A stretch of 42,979 nt of DNA from Bacillota bacterium (GCA_023391425.1 JAEWAX010000107.1:1-42979), one strand, 5' to 3'; counted from the first letter of the stretch, positions 8,250 through 17,370 are shown. Program-made: numbers and translations. The notes: generated from the letters alone by a model not told the origin.

Positions 8250-9179
8250 CTACCTCCTATACTCAACAGGCTTACTAAGCCTTATCACTCCAGCTAACGA
8301 TACAAACATCACTACCCCAGTTACTGCAAGTATTAACTTGCCAACAGGATGAAATATCAAAGTGTTAAACCAACTACGATTCAGAAAATACAGTAGCGGA
8401 ATGTTTCCTACCAATAATAGCGCCATTGTTATAAATTCCTTCATCGGCTCGTACATAAGGTATTCAAGCTCTGATGCCACAATTCTCATATCTGAAAGTT
8501 TCGAAACAATAGGCAGCAAAGTACTTTTGAGATTCTTATCATGCTGGCAGGCAATCAAGGCTTCACACCATTCCTTGAAAACATCATTATCAATCTTTTC
8601 TTTGAGTCCCTCAATCGCAAACTTAATATTGGAATTAATCAATCTTGTTTTGTTTAGGAATCCCTTGAAGACCTCAACAACCGGTGGATTTAGGTAAGTA
8701 ATATTTTCATCGACTGCTGAAATAATACTCTCTGTCCTTAGGTAAGAAGCTGTTATTATAGAAAGTGCAGTCTCCAAGTCACTATTGAGTTGTTTTTTAT
8801 AAAATGAAGCCGTAAAAACTACATACCAGAATGGCAAAAGAGCCATTCCAATTGCGAGCACAGGTACAAGTATAATATTTGATATAGCAAGCGCAGAAGC
8901 TGTACCACCAACAAATAAACCCATTGACAGCATGCATAGAATTGAAAACTTGCTTGTCTTATTAGTTACCTGAAGGATTTCTTTTGTTTCTTTAATAAGT
9001 AGCCTTATCCCCTTAACCTTTTTCTTTTGTGTAACTGCTAAAACTCTTGCTTTTATACTGGCATCCTTTTTGTCAAATAGACCAACTAAATTCTCAGCAA
9101 CCTCTATAGGTGAAATGCCCAGCAGTATGAATGCTCCAGCAACAAATCCAGCAAAGGCTATAAACAATAGTAATCCCAT
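8250..9179 (-). CDS. tadB: TadB-like pilus inner-membrane platform protein
   Basis: The 309-residue protein has an N-terminal helix (about residues 2-22), a pair of helices (about 80-123), a GspF-like cytoplasmic segment, and two C-terminal helices (about 248-300). This matches TadB, the partner of TadC. The start used is ATG at 9179, which overlaps the TGA of the TadA gene in a TGATG arrangement, so translation is coupled to TadA. The alternative TTG one codon upstream is less likely. Confidence 0.75.
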   Translation of the reverse strand: MGLLLFIAFAGFVAGAFILLGISPIEVAENLVGLFDKKDASIKARVLAVTQKKKVKGIRLLIKETKEILQVTNKTSKFSILCMLSMGLFVGGTASALAISNIILVPVLAIGMALLPFWYVVFTASFYKKQLNSDLETALSIITASYLRTESIISAVDENITYLNPPVVEVFKGFLNKTRLINSNIKFAIEGLKEKIDNDVFKEWCEALIACQHDKNLKSTLLPIVSKLSDMRIVASELEYLMYEPMKEFITMALLLVGNIPLLYFLNRSWFNTLIFHPVGKLILAVTGVVMFVSLAGVIRLSKPVEYRR

Positions 9180-10525
9180 CAAGCCTCACCCCCACAAACA
9201 TATTCCAATAGTGTTTTTCTTGGCATGCCATTCTCAAGTAGTCTTTTTTTGAGTCCTTCTGAGATGTCCTCAACCTTTTCGAATTTGCCTACAACCAAAA
9301 AACCATCAGTACTTTCTTGGTTCTCATTCACATTGAAACGAAAAAGAGTGCGTATTTTCCTGTTACCATCAGGTAAAATCTCGCACTCAGTTATCTCCAT
9401 AATCTTTCTTGATTTATCCTCTAATTTTTTAGCAAATACTACTATGGGGAATGCCTCTGCTACAAGACTTTGCAGCGTGCTATCATTCATATCATATTTT
9501 TGCTTACACAGGGTAACCATCCTCGCATATGTGGCTTCACAGGAATTTGCATGAGTAGTAGTTATAACAGCGTGCCCAGTTCTCGCAGCCTCCTGTGCCG
9601 CAAAAGCTTCTGCTGATTTCATTTCTCCAACGCATATTACATCTGGGTTTGCAGTTAAGGCAAACTCCAAAAGCTTCTCTTGATCAATGTTCTGCCTGAT
9701 ATCCTCACTGTACCTAGTCACTGTATGAATTACATTATTAAGTACATTTCCATTTTCATCTTCCTTGACCAAATCAAACTCTCGGCAACCATTTTCTATA
9801 GTGAAAATTCTCTTATCAGCTGGAATAGTTGATAAAATCCAGCTCATCAGAGTTGTTTTACCGCTTGAGGTTGCTCCTGTTACGCAAATGCTTACTCCAT
9901 ACCGAAGCATAAGTACCAGAAAATCGAGCATTTGAGCTGTTGCAGTGCCATTTTGGATAAAATCATTTCGCTCCAGCTTTTGAGGATTAACAATTCTTAT
10001 CGAAGCAGTAATGCCTTTGTCCTTGTCGGTAACTGGATTGCCGAACACCGTAATACGAATGTTATTTGCCAAATGACCTCTCACTATTGGTTGTGAGTAA
10101 TCTATAATCATTCCTGATTTGTGAAGTAGACGGCGAATCACATCAGTTGCATGTTCTGGACTTTGAAAATGCTCGCTTGCCGGAATTATATTTCCACTAG
10201 AATATGTAACCTTTATATCCTTCCATGAGTTTATATTGATTTCTTCAACCTCTTTAGAAAATAGGTAATTTGTTAGAAATGAGAATTCAGCCATCTCAGA
10301 GTAAAGCCTATTTACCAATGCTTCAAATGAAAATCCTTCAACCCTAAGTCCTGAGTCAATTAGAAATTTAGAAATATAAGCTAGTATTTGATCCCGTTGC
10401 TTCTCTGTATTATCTGAGATTAAACCAGAATATTTACATGAAATGAATTCCTGCACTTCCTTAATAACAAAGGATAGTTCTTTTTTATCACCCTCACCTT
10501 CAAGTAAAAGTCTTGCTCTATTCAT
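9179..10525 (-). CDS. tadA: TadA/VirB11-like secretion ATPase
   Basis: About 448 residues. The Walker A motif G-A-T-S-S-G-K-T is at 217-224. Other family marks are R-I-V-N-P-Q-K at 177-183, an Asp-box region around I-E-N-G-C-R-E-F-D-L, and the Walker B region N-P-D-V-I-C-V-G-E-M followed by T-T-T-H-A-N-S. This is a hexameric ATPase of the TadA/CpaF branch, which powers assembly of Tad pili at the cytoplasmic membrane. A longer frame opens at 10615, but the ATG at 10525 has GGAGG seven bases upstream and is chosen. The start overlaps the end of the TadZ-like gene by 8 bases. Confidence 0.9.
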   Translation of the reverse strand: MNRARLLLEGEGDKKELSFVIKEVQEFISCKYSGLISDNTEKQRDQILAYISKFLIDSGLRVEGFSFEALVNRLYSEMAEFSFLTNYLFSKEVEEININSWKDIKVTYSSGNIIPASEHFQSPEHATDVIRRLLHKSGMIIDYSQPIVRGHLANNIRITVFGNPVTDKDKGITASIRIVNPQKLERNDFIQNGTATAQMLDFLVLMLRYGVSICVTGATSSGKTTLMSWILSTIPADKRIFTIENGCREFDLVKEDENGNVLNNVIHTVTRYSEDIRQNIDQEKLLEFALTANPDVICVGEMKSAEAFAAQEAARTGHAVITTTHANSCEATYARMVTLCKQKYDMNDSTLQSLVAEAFPIVVFAKKLEDKSRKIMEITECEILPDGNRKIRTLFRFNVNENQESTDGFLVVGKFEKVEDISEGLKKRLLENGMPRKTLLEYVCGGEA

Positions 10526-11261
10526 AGAGTGCCTCCTTCGCAATGAGTTTAAGAGTATTTTCATAGGCCTTACCCTCTTTCGTTGTAAGACTTTCAATAA
10601 TAGCTGCTGTTGCAAATTGTTCCTCTATTTCTGGGATATTAGGCAGCTCAAATTTAATATCCTGGTAGATTTCTTTGAATTCAGAAATAGAGTCATTAGC
10701 CTTGAAATTTGACAGAACCTTTATATGATTCTCAGAATTAAATCTTCTGTCAGCAATTATAGGGACATGTGATGCAAAGCAGGATAAATCCTTTAGTCTG
10801 CAGCCACCAAGTCTAATTACTGAGTCTGCCATTTCTAGCGCCACCATCGATAGAATATCTGTTGTGAAATAACTGGTACAGTCAAAGATAATATAGTCCG
10901 CAAGGTGTCGAAGTTGGATGATGAAGTCAGTAGCTTTCGAATTGTTGTAGTCTGGATAAGTAAGTACATTCTCGCCCTTACGGTATCCAAGGTATGTGAG
11001 ATAACTGTTCTTTTTCAGTGTAATGCAGTTCAAAAGAATATTATCCTGTGATATTTCCGGATCAAAAAGTATTTTCCCTAAGCTTTTTTCTCCTGTATTT
11101 TGCTGTGGCAATATTACAGGCATCATAGGTATAAACGAATCGCATAATACTAAAATTACATCTTTCTTAGTCCGAGATATCATGTTTGCCAGCTTAACAC
11201 TGAGCAGAGTTTTCCCACTATTGGGACTCCCCCATACGGCAAGTACTTTTTTATTTGGCAT
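10518..11261 (-). CDS. tadZ: TadZ/CpaE-like ParA-superfamily ATPase
   Basis: The 247-residue protein opens with V-W-G-S-P-N-S-G-K-T (residues 9-18), a Walker A variant of the MinD/ParA superfamily. It continues with S-V-K-L-A-N and a possible Walker B at Y-I-I-F-D-C-T. There is no N-terminal receiver-like domain, so it is shorter than many TadZ proteins. Its position between CpaB and TadA genes supports a role in placing the Tad machinery in the cell. A GGAGG precedes the ATG. It overlaps the CpaB gene by 11 bases. Confidence 0.7.
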   Translation of the reverse strand: MPNKKVLAVWGSPNSGKTLLSVKLANMISRTKKDVILVLCDSFIPMMPVILPQQNTGEKSLGKILFDPEISQDNILLNCITLKKNSYLTYLGYRKGENVLTYPDYNNSKATDFIIQLRHLADYIIFDCTSYFTTDILSMVALEMADSVIRLGGCRLKDLSCFASHVPIIADRRFNSENHIKVLSNFKANDSISEFKEIYQDIKFELPNIPEIEEQFATAAIIESLTTKEGKAYENTLKLIAKEALYE

Positions 11262-12105
11262 TTGTGGTACCTCCTGTTGTATTTGGATTTTCTAGATTTT
11301 CTGGATTGTCAGTATTTGTTTGTAAATTAATAGAGGACCCTATGCTGGTCAACGTTCCGCCGTCTATATCATTATCAGACTTCCTAAGGACTTCATCCTG
11401 AGCATCAAGGAATTTCTTCGCATTAGTTGAATCACCTCTATAAACAAGGGCTACATGAATTTTGCTCTTGGCCTCAAGTTCGGCAAGAATCTTTGCCTGT
11501 GTCTGGTTTGCTAGCAAGGTTATTGTAGCTGGCAGTTGCTTTTCTTCATCTAAATTTTTGCTATCCTCTACTACTTCCTCATCCGCTCCCTTTGAAGTTG
11601 TTACTGCTAAAACTTCAATGTATTGCAACTCTGGTGGAATAAGCGTTTGCCTCATTTCTCCAAAATCTGAAGCTATTACAGATATAATGTCCCCAGATTT
11701 CAATTTGCCTGAAAGTCCTAAAGCAAAGCTTCTAATACTAACAGATATGGCCTCCTTGGTACCATCAAGTTTATATAGGTACTCATTTTCTTCGTAAGGC
11801 TTGTCCGTCAGTTTATCACTTAGGATATAATCACCCTTTAAAAGCTCAGCAGTTACATATTTGCCAATTATATCTTTACTGTTTTTAATTATGTTTTGGG
11901 GGAGATTGTACGCTCCAACCTTTACGGTTTCAATCTTGCCATCTGAAATGACTTCGCCCTTTGCAATAGGCTTTGTAACTCTCACTATTTCTGTTTGTGC
12001 CTTCATCACACTATTGAATAGTGGTGTAATTGCAAAGCAAATGATAAATGCTAGAACAATACAGGCTATGCCAACTGCTGTTCTGTTTTTTAGTAAATCC
12101 TTCAT
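11251..12105 (-). CDS. cpaB: CpaB/RcpC-like SAF domain protein
   Basis: The 284-residue protein has one N-terminal helix (about residues 9-31), then a SAF domain (about 40-100: T-K-P-I-A-K-G-E-V-I, L-L-K-G-D-Y-I-L). A RcpC-like region follows (about 115-230), with S-V-S-I-R-S-F and K-L-K-S-G-D-I-I-S-V-I-A-S typical of CpaB. The C-terminal 40 residues are N/T-rich and probably disordered. In Tad systems CpaB/RcpC is an extracytoplasmic assembly factor. GGAGG lies 6 bases before the ATG. Confidence 0.8.
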   Translation of the reverse strand: MKDLLKNRTAVGIACIVLAFIICFAITPLFNSVMKAQTEIVRVTKPIAKGEVISDGKIETVKVGAYNLPQNIIKNSKDIIGKYVTAELLKGDYILSDKLTDKPYEENEYLYKLDGTKEAISVSIRSFALGLSGKLKSGDIISVIASDFGEMRQTLIPPELQYIEVLAVTTSKGADEEVVEDSKNLDEEKQLPATITLLANQTQAKILAELEAKSKIHVALVYRGDSTNAKKFLDAQDEVLRKSDNDIDGGTLTSIGSSINLQTNTDNPENLENPNTTGGTTNAK

Positions 12106-12228
12106 TTTTAACCTCCATATAATATCTTTTATTTGCTCGGATTATCTCGCTACATCAAAATATTAAAGGGCATCATTGTCAACTATTCTGTCAGCATGAA
12201 TGCCCAGTGTTAAAATTCCATTTCATAA

Positions 12229-12783
12229 TCACATGTAAGTCATGCAATATGACATGAAGCAACCCAAACCCAAGAATGGTGCCAATGGGATGGATTTGTT
12301 TTTGCCTATACCAGTTAGAAGTGCAAAGATAAGAGTAGTACTGAGCCCAATAATTCCAGCCTGAATTATGCCCATTCCACCAAGTACTAGCCCTGCTGTT
12401 CCCATAAGTTTTATGTCACCACCACCAATTCCCCCATAAACAACTCCAATTACCAGGAATGGAAGCAAACCTGCAAAAAGACCAACTACAGCATTACTAG
12501 GATTGATACCGATAACCGAAACTGCTGCAATCATCAAATGTACTACATCTGGAATAGCTTTTGTCTTAGCATCGTAAACCCCGGCAAATATTAGTATATG
12601 TGCAAATAAAAAGCCCTTGATTATCACTAATGGATTATCAAAGGCTATACATAAGATTACAATTGCGACAAGGCTTAAAATTATTGTTTTGGGACTTCGC
12701 CGTAAGCTAAGCTTCTTTTTCAATATAAGGTCAGTAACAATTCCTGCCGTAGCAGCAAGAACTATATATTCTGCTCCCACCAT
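12229..12783 (-). CDS. A24 family prepilin peptidase (TadV/CpaA-like)
   Basis: About 184 residues, mostly membrane helices. The two catalytic aspartate motifs are visible: Y-D-A-K-T-K-A-I-P-D near 70-79 and G-G-G-D-I-K-L near 120-126. This aspartic protease cleaves prepilins at the cytoplasmic face. It lacks the N-terminal methylase domain, as TadV/CpaA proteins do. The ATG at 12783 is chosen because GGGGAG lies 5 bases upstream; the frame extends a further two codons. Likely substrates are the DUF6133, DUF4320 and TadE-like proteins of the same cluster. Confidence 0.85.
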   Translation of the reverse strand: MVGAEYIVLAATAGIVTDLILKKKLSLRRSPKTIILSLVAIVILCIAFDNPLVIIKGFLFAHILIFAGVYDAKTKAIPDVVHLMIAAVSVIGINPSNAVVGLFAGLLPFLVIGVVYGGIGGGDIKLMGTAGLVLGGMGIIQAGIIGLSTTLIFALLTGIGKNKSIPLAPFLGLGCFMSYCMTYM

Positions 12784-12829
12784 ACACACTCCCCACTTAA
12801 TAATATATTTATTGGCAACTCTAACTCGG

Positions 12830-13171
12830 TCATTTCCTGCTCACCTCCCATTCGTCAAGATATTTGTAGGTATACTTCTTTTGCATTTTTGAATACCGAA
12901 TCATATTCCATATTTGGTCAGCTACTGATAGATTTGTTTTGTCCTTAGTGAAAGCCATCACGCTACCCGCAATGGCTGAGAGTATAATAACTATGCATAC
13001 TGCCACATTTTTTGTAAGCAAGTAGAATACTATGTCTATTGCTCCTACTATGATGCTTGTTATTGCTGATTTGAATAGTTCCTCCTTTCCGAAGCCGTCG
13101 AATATTTCAGGGTTTGGCTTTAGTCCTAATGGAATGTATAGGGTTTCTTTGTCTTGGAATCGGTCGTTTAT
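12830..13171 (-). CDS. PrgI-like T4SS membrane protein with an apparent ATA start
   Basis: About 113 residues with two membrane helices (about residues 34-70) and a basic C-terminus, the size and layout of PrgI/VirB3-like proteins that pair with VirB4. The frame is open upstream to an ATG at 13279, but that stretch runs through a terminator hairpin. A strong GGAGG at 13180-13184 lies 8 bases before ATA at 13171-13169. The protein from there begins N-D-R-F-Q-D-K-E-T-L-Y-I-P-L-G-L. No ATG, GTG or TTG is available near that ribosome binding site except a GTG inside it. Confidence 0.65.
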   Translation of the reverse strand: MNDRFQDKETLYIPLGLKPNPEIFDGFGKEELFKSAITSIIVGAIDIVFYLLTKNVAVCIVIILSAIAGSVMAFTKDKTNLSVADQIWNMIRYSKMQKKYTYKYLDEWEVSRK

Positions 13172-13202
13172 TGGTATCACCTCCTTTGGCGAAAAAATGG
13201 GT

Positions 13203-13231
13203 AAAAAAATAGCACCTTGAGGTGCTATTTT
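13203..13231 (-). terminator. terminator after the CD-NTase/SLATT pair
   Basis: A perfect hairpin (TAGCACC, TTGA loop, GGTGCTA, extended by A-T pairs to 11 pairs) is followed on the minus strand by a run of T. It would end transcription of the defence pair before the PrgI-like gene. The plus strand also has a short T run, so it may work both ways. Confidence 0.85.
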
Positions 13232-13303
13232 GAATTTAAATATTATTTGGTTGTATGGATAATTTAAAATCACGCTCATTACTCATACAAAATATTTATT
13301 TTT

Positions 13304-13885
13304 TCAAGTATCCAAATCTCTTATGTTTCTACGAATAGAATTTGGTAACATTACATCTATTTCTTTTTCAACAAAAGTTTGTTCCTCTTCTGTCTTTAGA
13401 GCTTTTTGTGCTTCTGCATAGCTTTTAGAATCTGTTCTTGGTGAATTAGCATATATCTCCGCTGTTCTATTTTGCAATTCATCTCGTTTACTCATAATTT
13501 CAATTGAATCAAGGAGTTCAAAATCTGTAAGTAGTGATACGTACTCTTCTCTAATTTTCCACAATAAATCAGCTGCTTTTTGATGTTTCTGTGCATCTTC
13601 AATTAAATTAAAATTTTTAGTATATGTATTAAGTATTAATAATGCTAGCGAGAGAATGGCACCTATAATACCTGAAATTTTCTCATTAGAAAATATGGTC
13701 ACCAAAAAACTTCCAGTTGTCAATGCTGATAATACTATCTGTCCAATTTTAACTGCTTCATTTTTTGATATAAGATGTTGTATTTTTTTATCATGGCAAG
13801 TCTGAGTATATGTAACACGCCCAAAAGCTTCTCGTATTTGAGATTCTAGTTTATATCCTTGACTAGTCTGGGAATTTCGTTCCAT
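13304..13885 (-). CDS. SLATT-domain two-helix membrane effector (CBASS)
   Basis: About 193 residues. The N-terminal part (Y-K-L-E-S-Q-I-R-E-A-F-G-R-V) leads into two membrane helices (about residues 46-85), followed by a helical cytoplasmic region (K-A-A-D-L-L-W-K-I-R-E-E-Y near 101-113). This is the SLATT plan, probably of the SLATT_5 group, known as a membrane effector paired with CD-NTases. The expected role is to open or disrupt the membrane after a cyclic nucleotide signal and so stop phage spread. I use the ATG at 13885, with GGAGGGA five bases upstream, rather than the longer frame from 13948. The gene overlaps the CD-NTase by 23 bases. Confidence 0.8.
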   Translation of the reverse strand: MERNSQTSQGYKLESQIREAFGRVTYTQTCHDKKIQHLISKNEAVKIGQIVLSALTTGSFLVTIFSNEKISGIIGAILSLALLILNTYTKNFNLIEDAQKHQKAADLLWKIREEYVSLLTDFELLDSIEIMSKRDELQNRTAEIYANSPRTDSKSYAEAQKALKTEEEQTFVEKEIDVMLPNSIRRNIRDLDT

Positions 13886-14741
13886 AAATCTCCCTCCATT
13901 TTTGCTTTGATGAGTATGATTGGTCATTTGATTCATATGAGATGGCATCTAAAGCATTATTGTACGCAGTTGATGCTTTATTCTGAAAATCCCCATCTTT
14001 ATAAACATGGCGATTACTACCTGGAGCTAACCAATAATTTTGACTAGTATCTAAATCTTTAAGATATTTGAAAAAATCTCTACTCATATAGTCATAATAC
14101 AAATATGATTTATCTTTATACTCCCAATCTGCAATAAATTTATAGGCTAAAGTATCAATTAGGATTCCACTCATGGAAACATTACATTTCCCTTTCCACG
14201 AACGGGCCATACGACATAATCTCTTGAGATTTTTGTTTGTATCACTATTTCTAGTATTCATCGCATCAATTTCTTTTCTTGGATCAGTTGTCTTCCAACT
14301 ACCACCATCATTAGAGTCTGGATATGTGTAACTATTATCCTTATTAATAAAAGCTGGTACTATTTCAAAATTAATTCCATCTGTGAAATTTATACCTATG
14401 ACCTGACCATCTCCTTTGAGAAAAGAGCTACTGTAAGTTTTTTGTAAAACTGTCTTTACTTCTTGCAACAAAGCTGATTGACCATTACTAGAATAATTGT
14501 TGTATTTCTCGTATGTTGCATATGGTAATTGGACTATCATATCAATATCACTTGTCCAAATTTCAGTTCCTCTACCATAAGAGCCTACATACAAACTATA
14601 AGAGGTTTCTGAAGAGCTACTCCTATAATCCAAATTAATTCTTTTGGTTATTTGGTGATACCTGTACTGAATTGTAGAAACAGTATCACTACTCATTCTT
14701 AAATTAGAGCAAAATGTTTGGAAATACTCACTTACTGACAT
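13863..14741 (-). CDS. CD-NTase (SMODS nucleotidyltransferase) of a CBASS system
   Basis: The 292-residue protein has the nucleotidyltransferase core V-G-S-Y-G-R-G-T-E (52-60), S-D-I-D (64-67, with D65 and D67), and a third acidic residue in F-E-I-V-P-A-F (E126). A helical domain of the OAS/cGAS type follows. CD-NTases make cyclic di- or trinucleotides on phage infection. The product cannot be told from sequence. It is directly followed by its likely effector, the SLATT protein, giving a minimal two-gene CBASS. The third acidic residue is Glu where Asp is commoner. The start has AAAGGGA upstream. Confidence 0.85.
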   Translation of the reverse strand: MSVSEYFQTFCSNLRMSSDTVSTIQYRYHQITKRINLDYRSSSSETSYSLYVGSYGRGTEIWTSDIDMIVQLPYATYEKYNNYSSNGQSALLQEVKTVLQKTYSSSFLKGDGQVIGINFTDGINFEIVPAFINKDNSYTYPDSNDGGSWKTTDPRKEIDAMNTRNSDTNKNLKRLCRMARSWKGKCNVSMSGILIDTLAYKFIADWEYKDKSYLYYDYMSRDFFKYLKDLDTSQNYWLAPGSNRHVYKDGDFQNKASTAYNNALDAISYESNDQSYSSKQKWREIYGTKFPD

Positions 14742-14984
14742 ATAATCGTCCCTTTAAATATTATATTTAGGTTTAAAAAAGGAAACCTATAACCTCTATT
14801 ACATTTATAGTGCATTCTGTTATAGTAATAAATAACATTGAAACTGATAAGTCTTAAATATTGTTTATAAAAATACCATTTCCTTTAGGTTAGCATTATT
14901 AGCGTAATCATCATTTATATCCTTCCAACTGAATATAACTCCTTTATTATTTCAAATACTATGTACGTTTAGCTGCGGTCACTT

Positions 14985-16079
14985 TCAACTGCTAATTTTC
15001 TCACTCGTTCTTTTTATAGCATTTTCATTTATTGGTGTTTTTCGAAGTGCTCTTAGCTGAACCATCTTAATATCTCCATAAGGTGTAAGAGTCCAATAAG
15101 TTAATGTATCTTTAACACTTCGCTGCTTTGAACTTTCTTTTATTAGTCCTATCGCCCTTAATTGTATAATACATGTATCTATATCAGATTTTAAAAATCT
15201 AAAGTTTCTAAGGCTTGTTTCCTTTAAGTCATCTTCCTGAACGAACTCTTTTTTCGCCATAGAAGTAAAATAATCGTTAATAGACTTTCTAAATTCAGTA
15301 TCTGATGCTTCATTTATTATGCGCGGTGCAACTGCAGCAAATATCTGATTCCATGTGAGTGATATTTTCCCATTATAAAGGGTATCCTGATAATCATTTG
15401 AATCTGGAGTTTTCTTTCTTGAATCAAATTTAAAACTTATTTCAATAGCATCTTCATCCTGTAATAAATCCTCTGACCCATTTAGTGGCTTTGTGTTTAC
15501 TTGAGAGGCTTCTTTTTCCAATTCTAACACCCTTGTTTTTAATTTTAACACTTCGCTAATTGTAGTATCCTTTGGAACCAAATCTGCTCTTACCCAACCA
15601 ACCTGAGGGTGTCTCTTTATTATTGTAGTTAGCCCAACTATTATTTTTGCTTTTAGTTCTTCAGCTGACGACCAATAAACACACGTATGCTTTTTTTCAA
15701 CTTTTGTTCTAAAGTTATTCAACTTATTCCAAACCGATGCATCAGTTTCTGTTTTTTCTCGAGGAAGGATATTGGGGCTCTTATAAAGCAAGGGAATAAC
15801 TGGCTTATTTGTACTTACTGCATAATCATATTCTTTCTCGGTATAACCAATGCCAGTTTCATCAACTGACCCATATCTTCCTGCAATAATTAATGAATAG
15901 TAATCTGATGCATCAATAACGTCTTTAATTAATTGCCATGCAGTTTCATCAGTGGCAGGAAATAATTCCATACCCGCAGGCATATGGTTTAATTCTAATA
16001 CAGCCTTCAATGCAGCTTGTCTTTCATCTTGAAGATCTTTAAATGTTGAACTGATAAAAACCTGATATCTTTTTTCCAT
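14985..16079 (-). CDS. DUF4062 protein, possible defence component
   Basis: The 364-residue soluble protein opens with a DUF4062 domain (residues about 4-95: Y-Q-V-F-I-S-S-T-F-K-D-L-Q-D-E-R, then Y-S-L-I-I-A-G-R-Y-G-S and Y-T-E-K-E-Y-D-Y-A). I recall this domain as related in fold to TIR-like domains and often found with signalling or defence modules. A short coiled coil (about 165-190) and a C-terminal region (about 230-364) that may hold a winged helix (Y-W-T-L-T-P-Y-G) follow. It is upstream of the CD-NTase on the same strand with a 243-base gap, so it may be an independent gene or a third part of the system. The ribosome binding site (GAAGGCG) is weak. Confidence 0.75.
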   Translation of the reverse strand: MEKRYQVFISSTFKDLQDERQAALKAVLELNHMPAGMELFPATDETAWQLIKDVIDASDYYSLIIAGRYGSVDETGIGYTEKEYDYAVSTNKPVIPLLYKSPNILPREKTETDASVWNKLNNFRTKVEKKHTCVYWSSAEELKAKIIVGLTTIIKRHPQVGWVRADLVPKDTTISEVLKLKTRVLELEKEASQVNTKPLNGSEDLLQDEDAIEISFKFDSRKKTPDSNDYQDTLYNGKISLTWNQIFAAVAPRIINEASDTEFRKSINDYFTSMAKKEFVQEDDLKETSLRNFRFLKSDIDTCIIQLRAIGLIKESSKQRSVKDTLTYWTLTPYGDIKMVQLRALRKTPINENAIKRTSEKISS

Positions 16080-16311
16080 ATTACGCCTTCTTTCATATTT
16101 TAGCTTACATTTTATACCACATTCACCAATTTACCTGTAGGAATCATGTAAAGTGATCATTAAATTTTTTTATCCATTTTTATCAAAACAATTCAATTTA
16201 AATCTATATATAAACTATTGTTTCAACTTTCCATTACACCCATAATCCTTTTCACAACATCTCCACCCATTTTATCACAATTCTCCAATTAATGTGCCTA
16301 TTTTTATAAAT

Positions 16312-16521
16312 TTACCCATAATACCCCAAAACCATCTCCTTCAACTGCCATATGCACTCCGCAATAACATAAAATACTACAGCATTTCTCGCCCTTTTCT
16401 TATACATAGCTGATTCGTCCTCATTTATCCCCATCCGTACAAGGCAGTAGACTACCCTGAATACTGCCCCAGTACGGATAAGAATAATAAAGGCATCAGC
16501 CATTTGTTTTATCAAATCCAT
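16312..16521 (-). CDS. small conjugation-cluster membrane protein
   Basis: The 69-residue protein has a hydrophobic N-terminal half (about residues 9-28) and a second hydrophobic stretch near 47-65, separated by K-K-R-A-R-N. It lies 15 bases downstream of the TrbL-like gene and is probably in the same operon, but no family is recognised. It marks the resumption of the conjugation genes to the right of the defence cargo. Confidence 0.55.
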   Translation of the reverse strand: MDLIKQMADAFIILIRTGAVFRVVYCLVRMGINEDESAMYKKRARNAVVFYVIAECIWQLKEMVLGYYG

Positions 16522-16536
16522 TAGCTAATGCCTCCC

Positions 16537-17370
16537 TTATTTAAATGCTCCTCTTGCCATTTGTACAATCCTCGCCGACTGATACACTGTGCCCATTGCT
16601 CCTGATGGGCTTCCACCTGAAACTATCATGAATTCTTGCAGAAATTTCGGTGTTTTTACTGACAACATTACAGCTGCTAATCCCCAGAACACATGAGTAT
16701 TTAGCATCAACCCCACTCCGAGCTTGGCTAATACTATTTGAACAACTACAGCAACTGTACTTTGAAAGAACTTTTGTATATATGTCTTAAACATTCCCTT
16801 ATCACTATCTAAAAGGCCTACGCAAGCTAATGGTAAACCAATCCTCAAAATCAATATCTCAAGTCCTCTCATTAAAAACTGTAGATACAGCAGGAAAAAT
16901 ACTATAAAGAGTATCAGTGAAATAATCGCCGTAAATAACCCTGCCGAAGATATTCCACTGATTATTGCTGTAAAATCCGCCTGCATTCCTGTTGCTATTG
17001 CAGTTAGAAGCTTATTAGTCAATTCGTCAACTATTTCAGCTAACCATTCATACATTACTGGAAAGGATACTGCTATAGCAAGTGACTTGAAAAAGTTCGT
17101 CAGTAATAATAGCGGATCTGCATCTGCATCACCTTCAGTCCAAAGTATGTACGTTTCAAAGCCCTTCTTAAGAAATTTAAGTACAATAAGACTTACTCCA
17201 AATCTAAAGAAAATATTAAAGATTTCTGTAAACCCATTACTTCCTAGCATGGTAGTCATATATTTTTCAGCATGCAGTGTCATTGGCACAAGTCCTGATA
17301 ATATGTTGTTTACGTATGCAAGGCAACCTGTAAGAACTGCCGAAATTAAAAGCACAAGCAATACTTCCAA
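16537..17370 (-). CDS. TrbL/VirB6-like polytopic T4SS protein (DUF6102-like), TTG start
   Basis: About 277 residues with roughly six membrane helices, and a central T-E-G-D-A-D-A-D-P loop before a long helical region. This is the usual form of TrbL/VirB6-like channel proteins in Gram-positive conjugative elements. I choose TTG at 17370 because GGAGG lies 7 bases upstream and the product then starts M-E-V-L-L-V-L-L-I-S. The longer frame to 17421 runs through the ribosome binding site. The final 30 residues (S-G-G-S-P-S-G-A-M-G ... A-R-G-A-F-K) are soluble. Confidence 0.75.
   Translation of the reverse strand: MEVLLVLLISAVLTGCLAYVNNILSGLVPMTLHAEKYMTTMLGSNGFTEIFNIFFRFGVSLIVLKFLKKGFETYILWTEGDADADPLLLLTNFFKSLAIAVSFPVMYEWLAEIVDELTNKLLTAIATGMQADFTAIISGISSAGLFTAIISLILFIVFFLLYLQFLMRGLEILILRIGLPLACVGLLDSDKGMFKTYIQKFFQSTVAVVVQIVLAKLGVGLMLNTHVFWGLAAVMLSVKTPKFLQEFMIVSGGSPSGAMGTVYQSARIVQMARGAFK

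Noticed and set aside
12168..12205. GGGCAT/ATGCCC inverted repeat between the prepilin peptidase and CpaB genes
   Set aside because: Only six bases per arm and a 26-base loop without T run; probably chance.
13172..13279. N-terminal extension of the PrgI-like protein to ATG 13279
   Set aside because: The stretch covers the terminator hairpin at 13203-13231, and the strong SD lies downstream of it.
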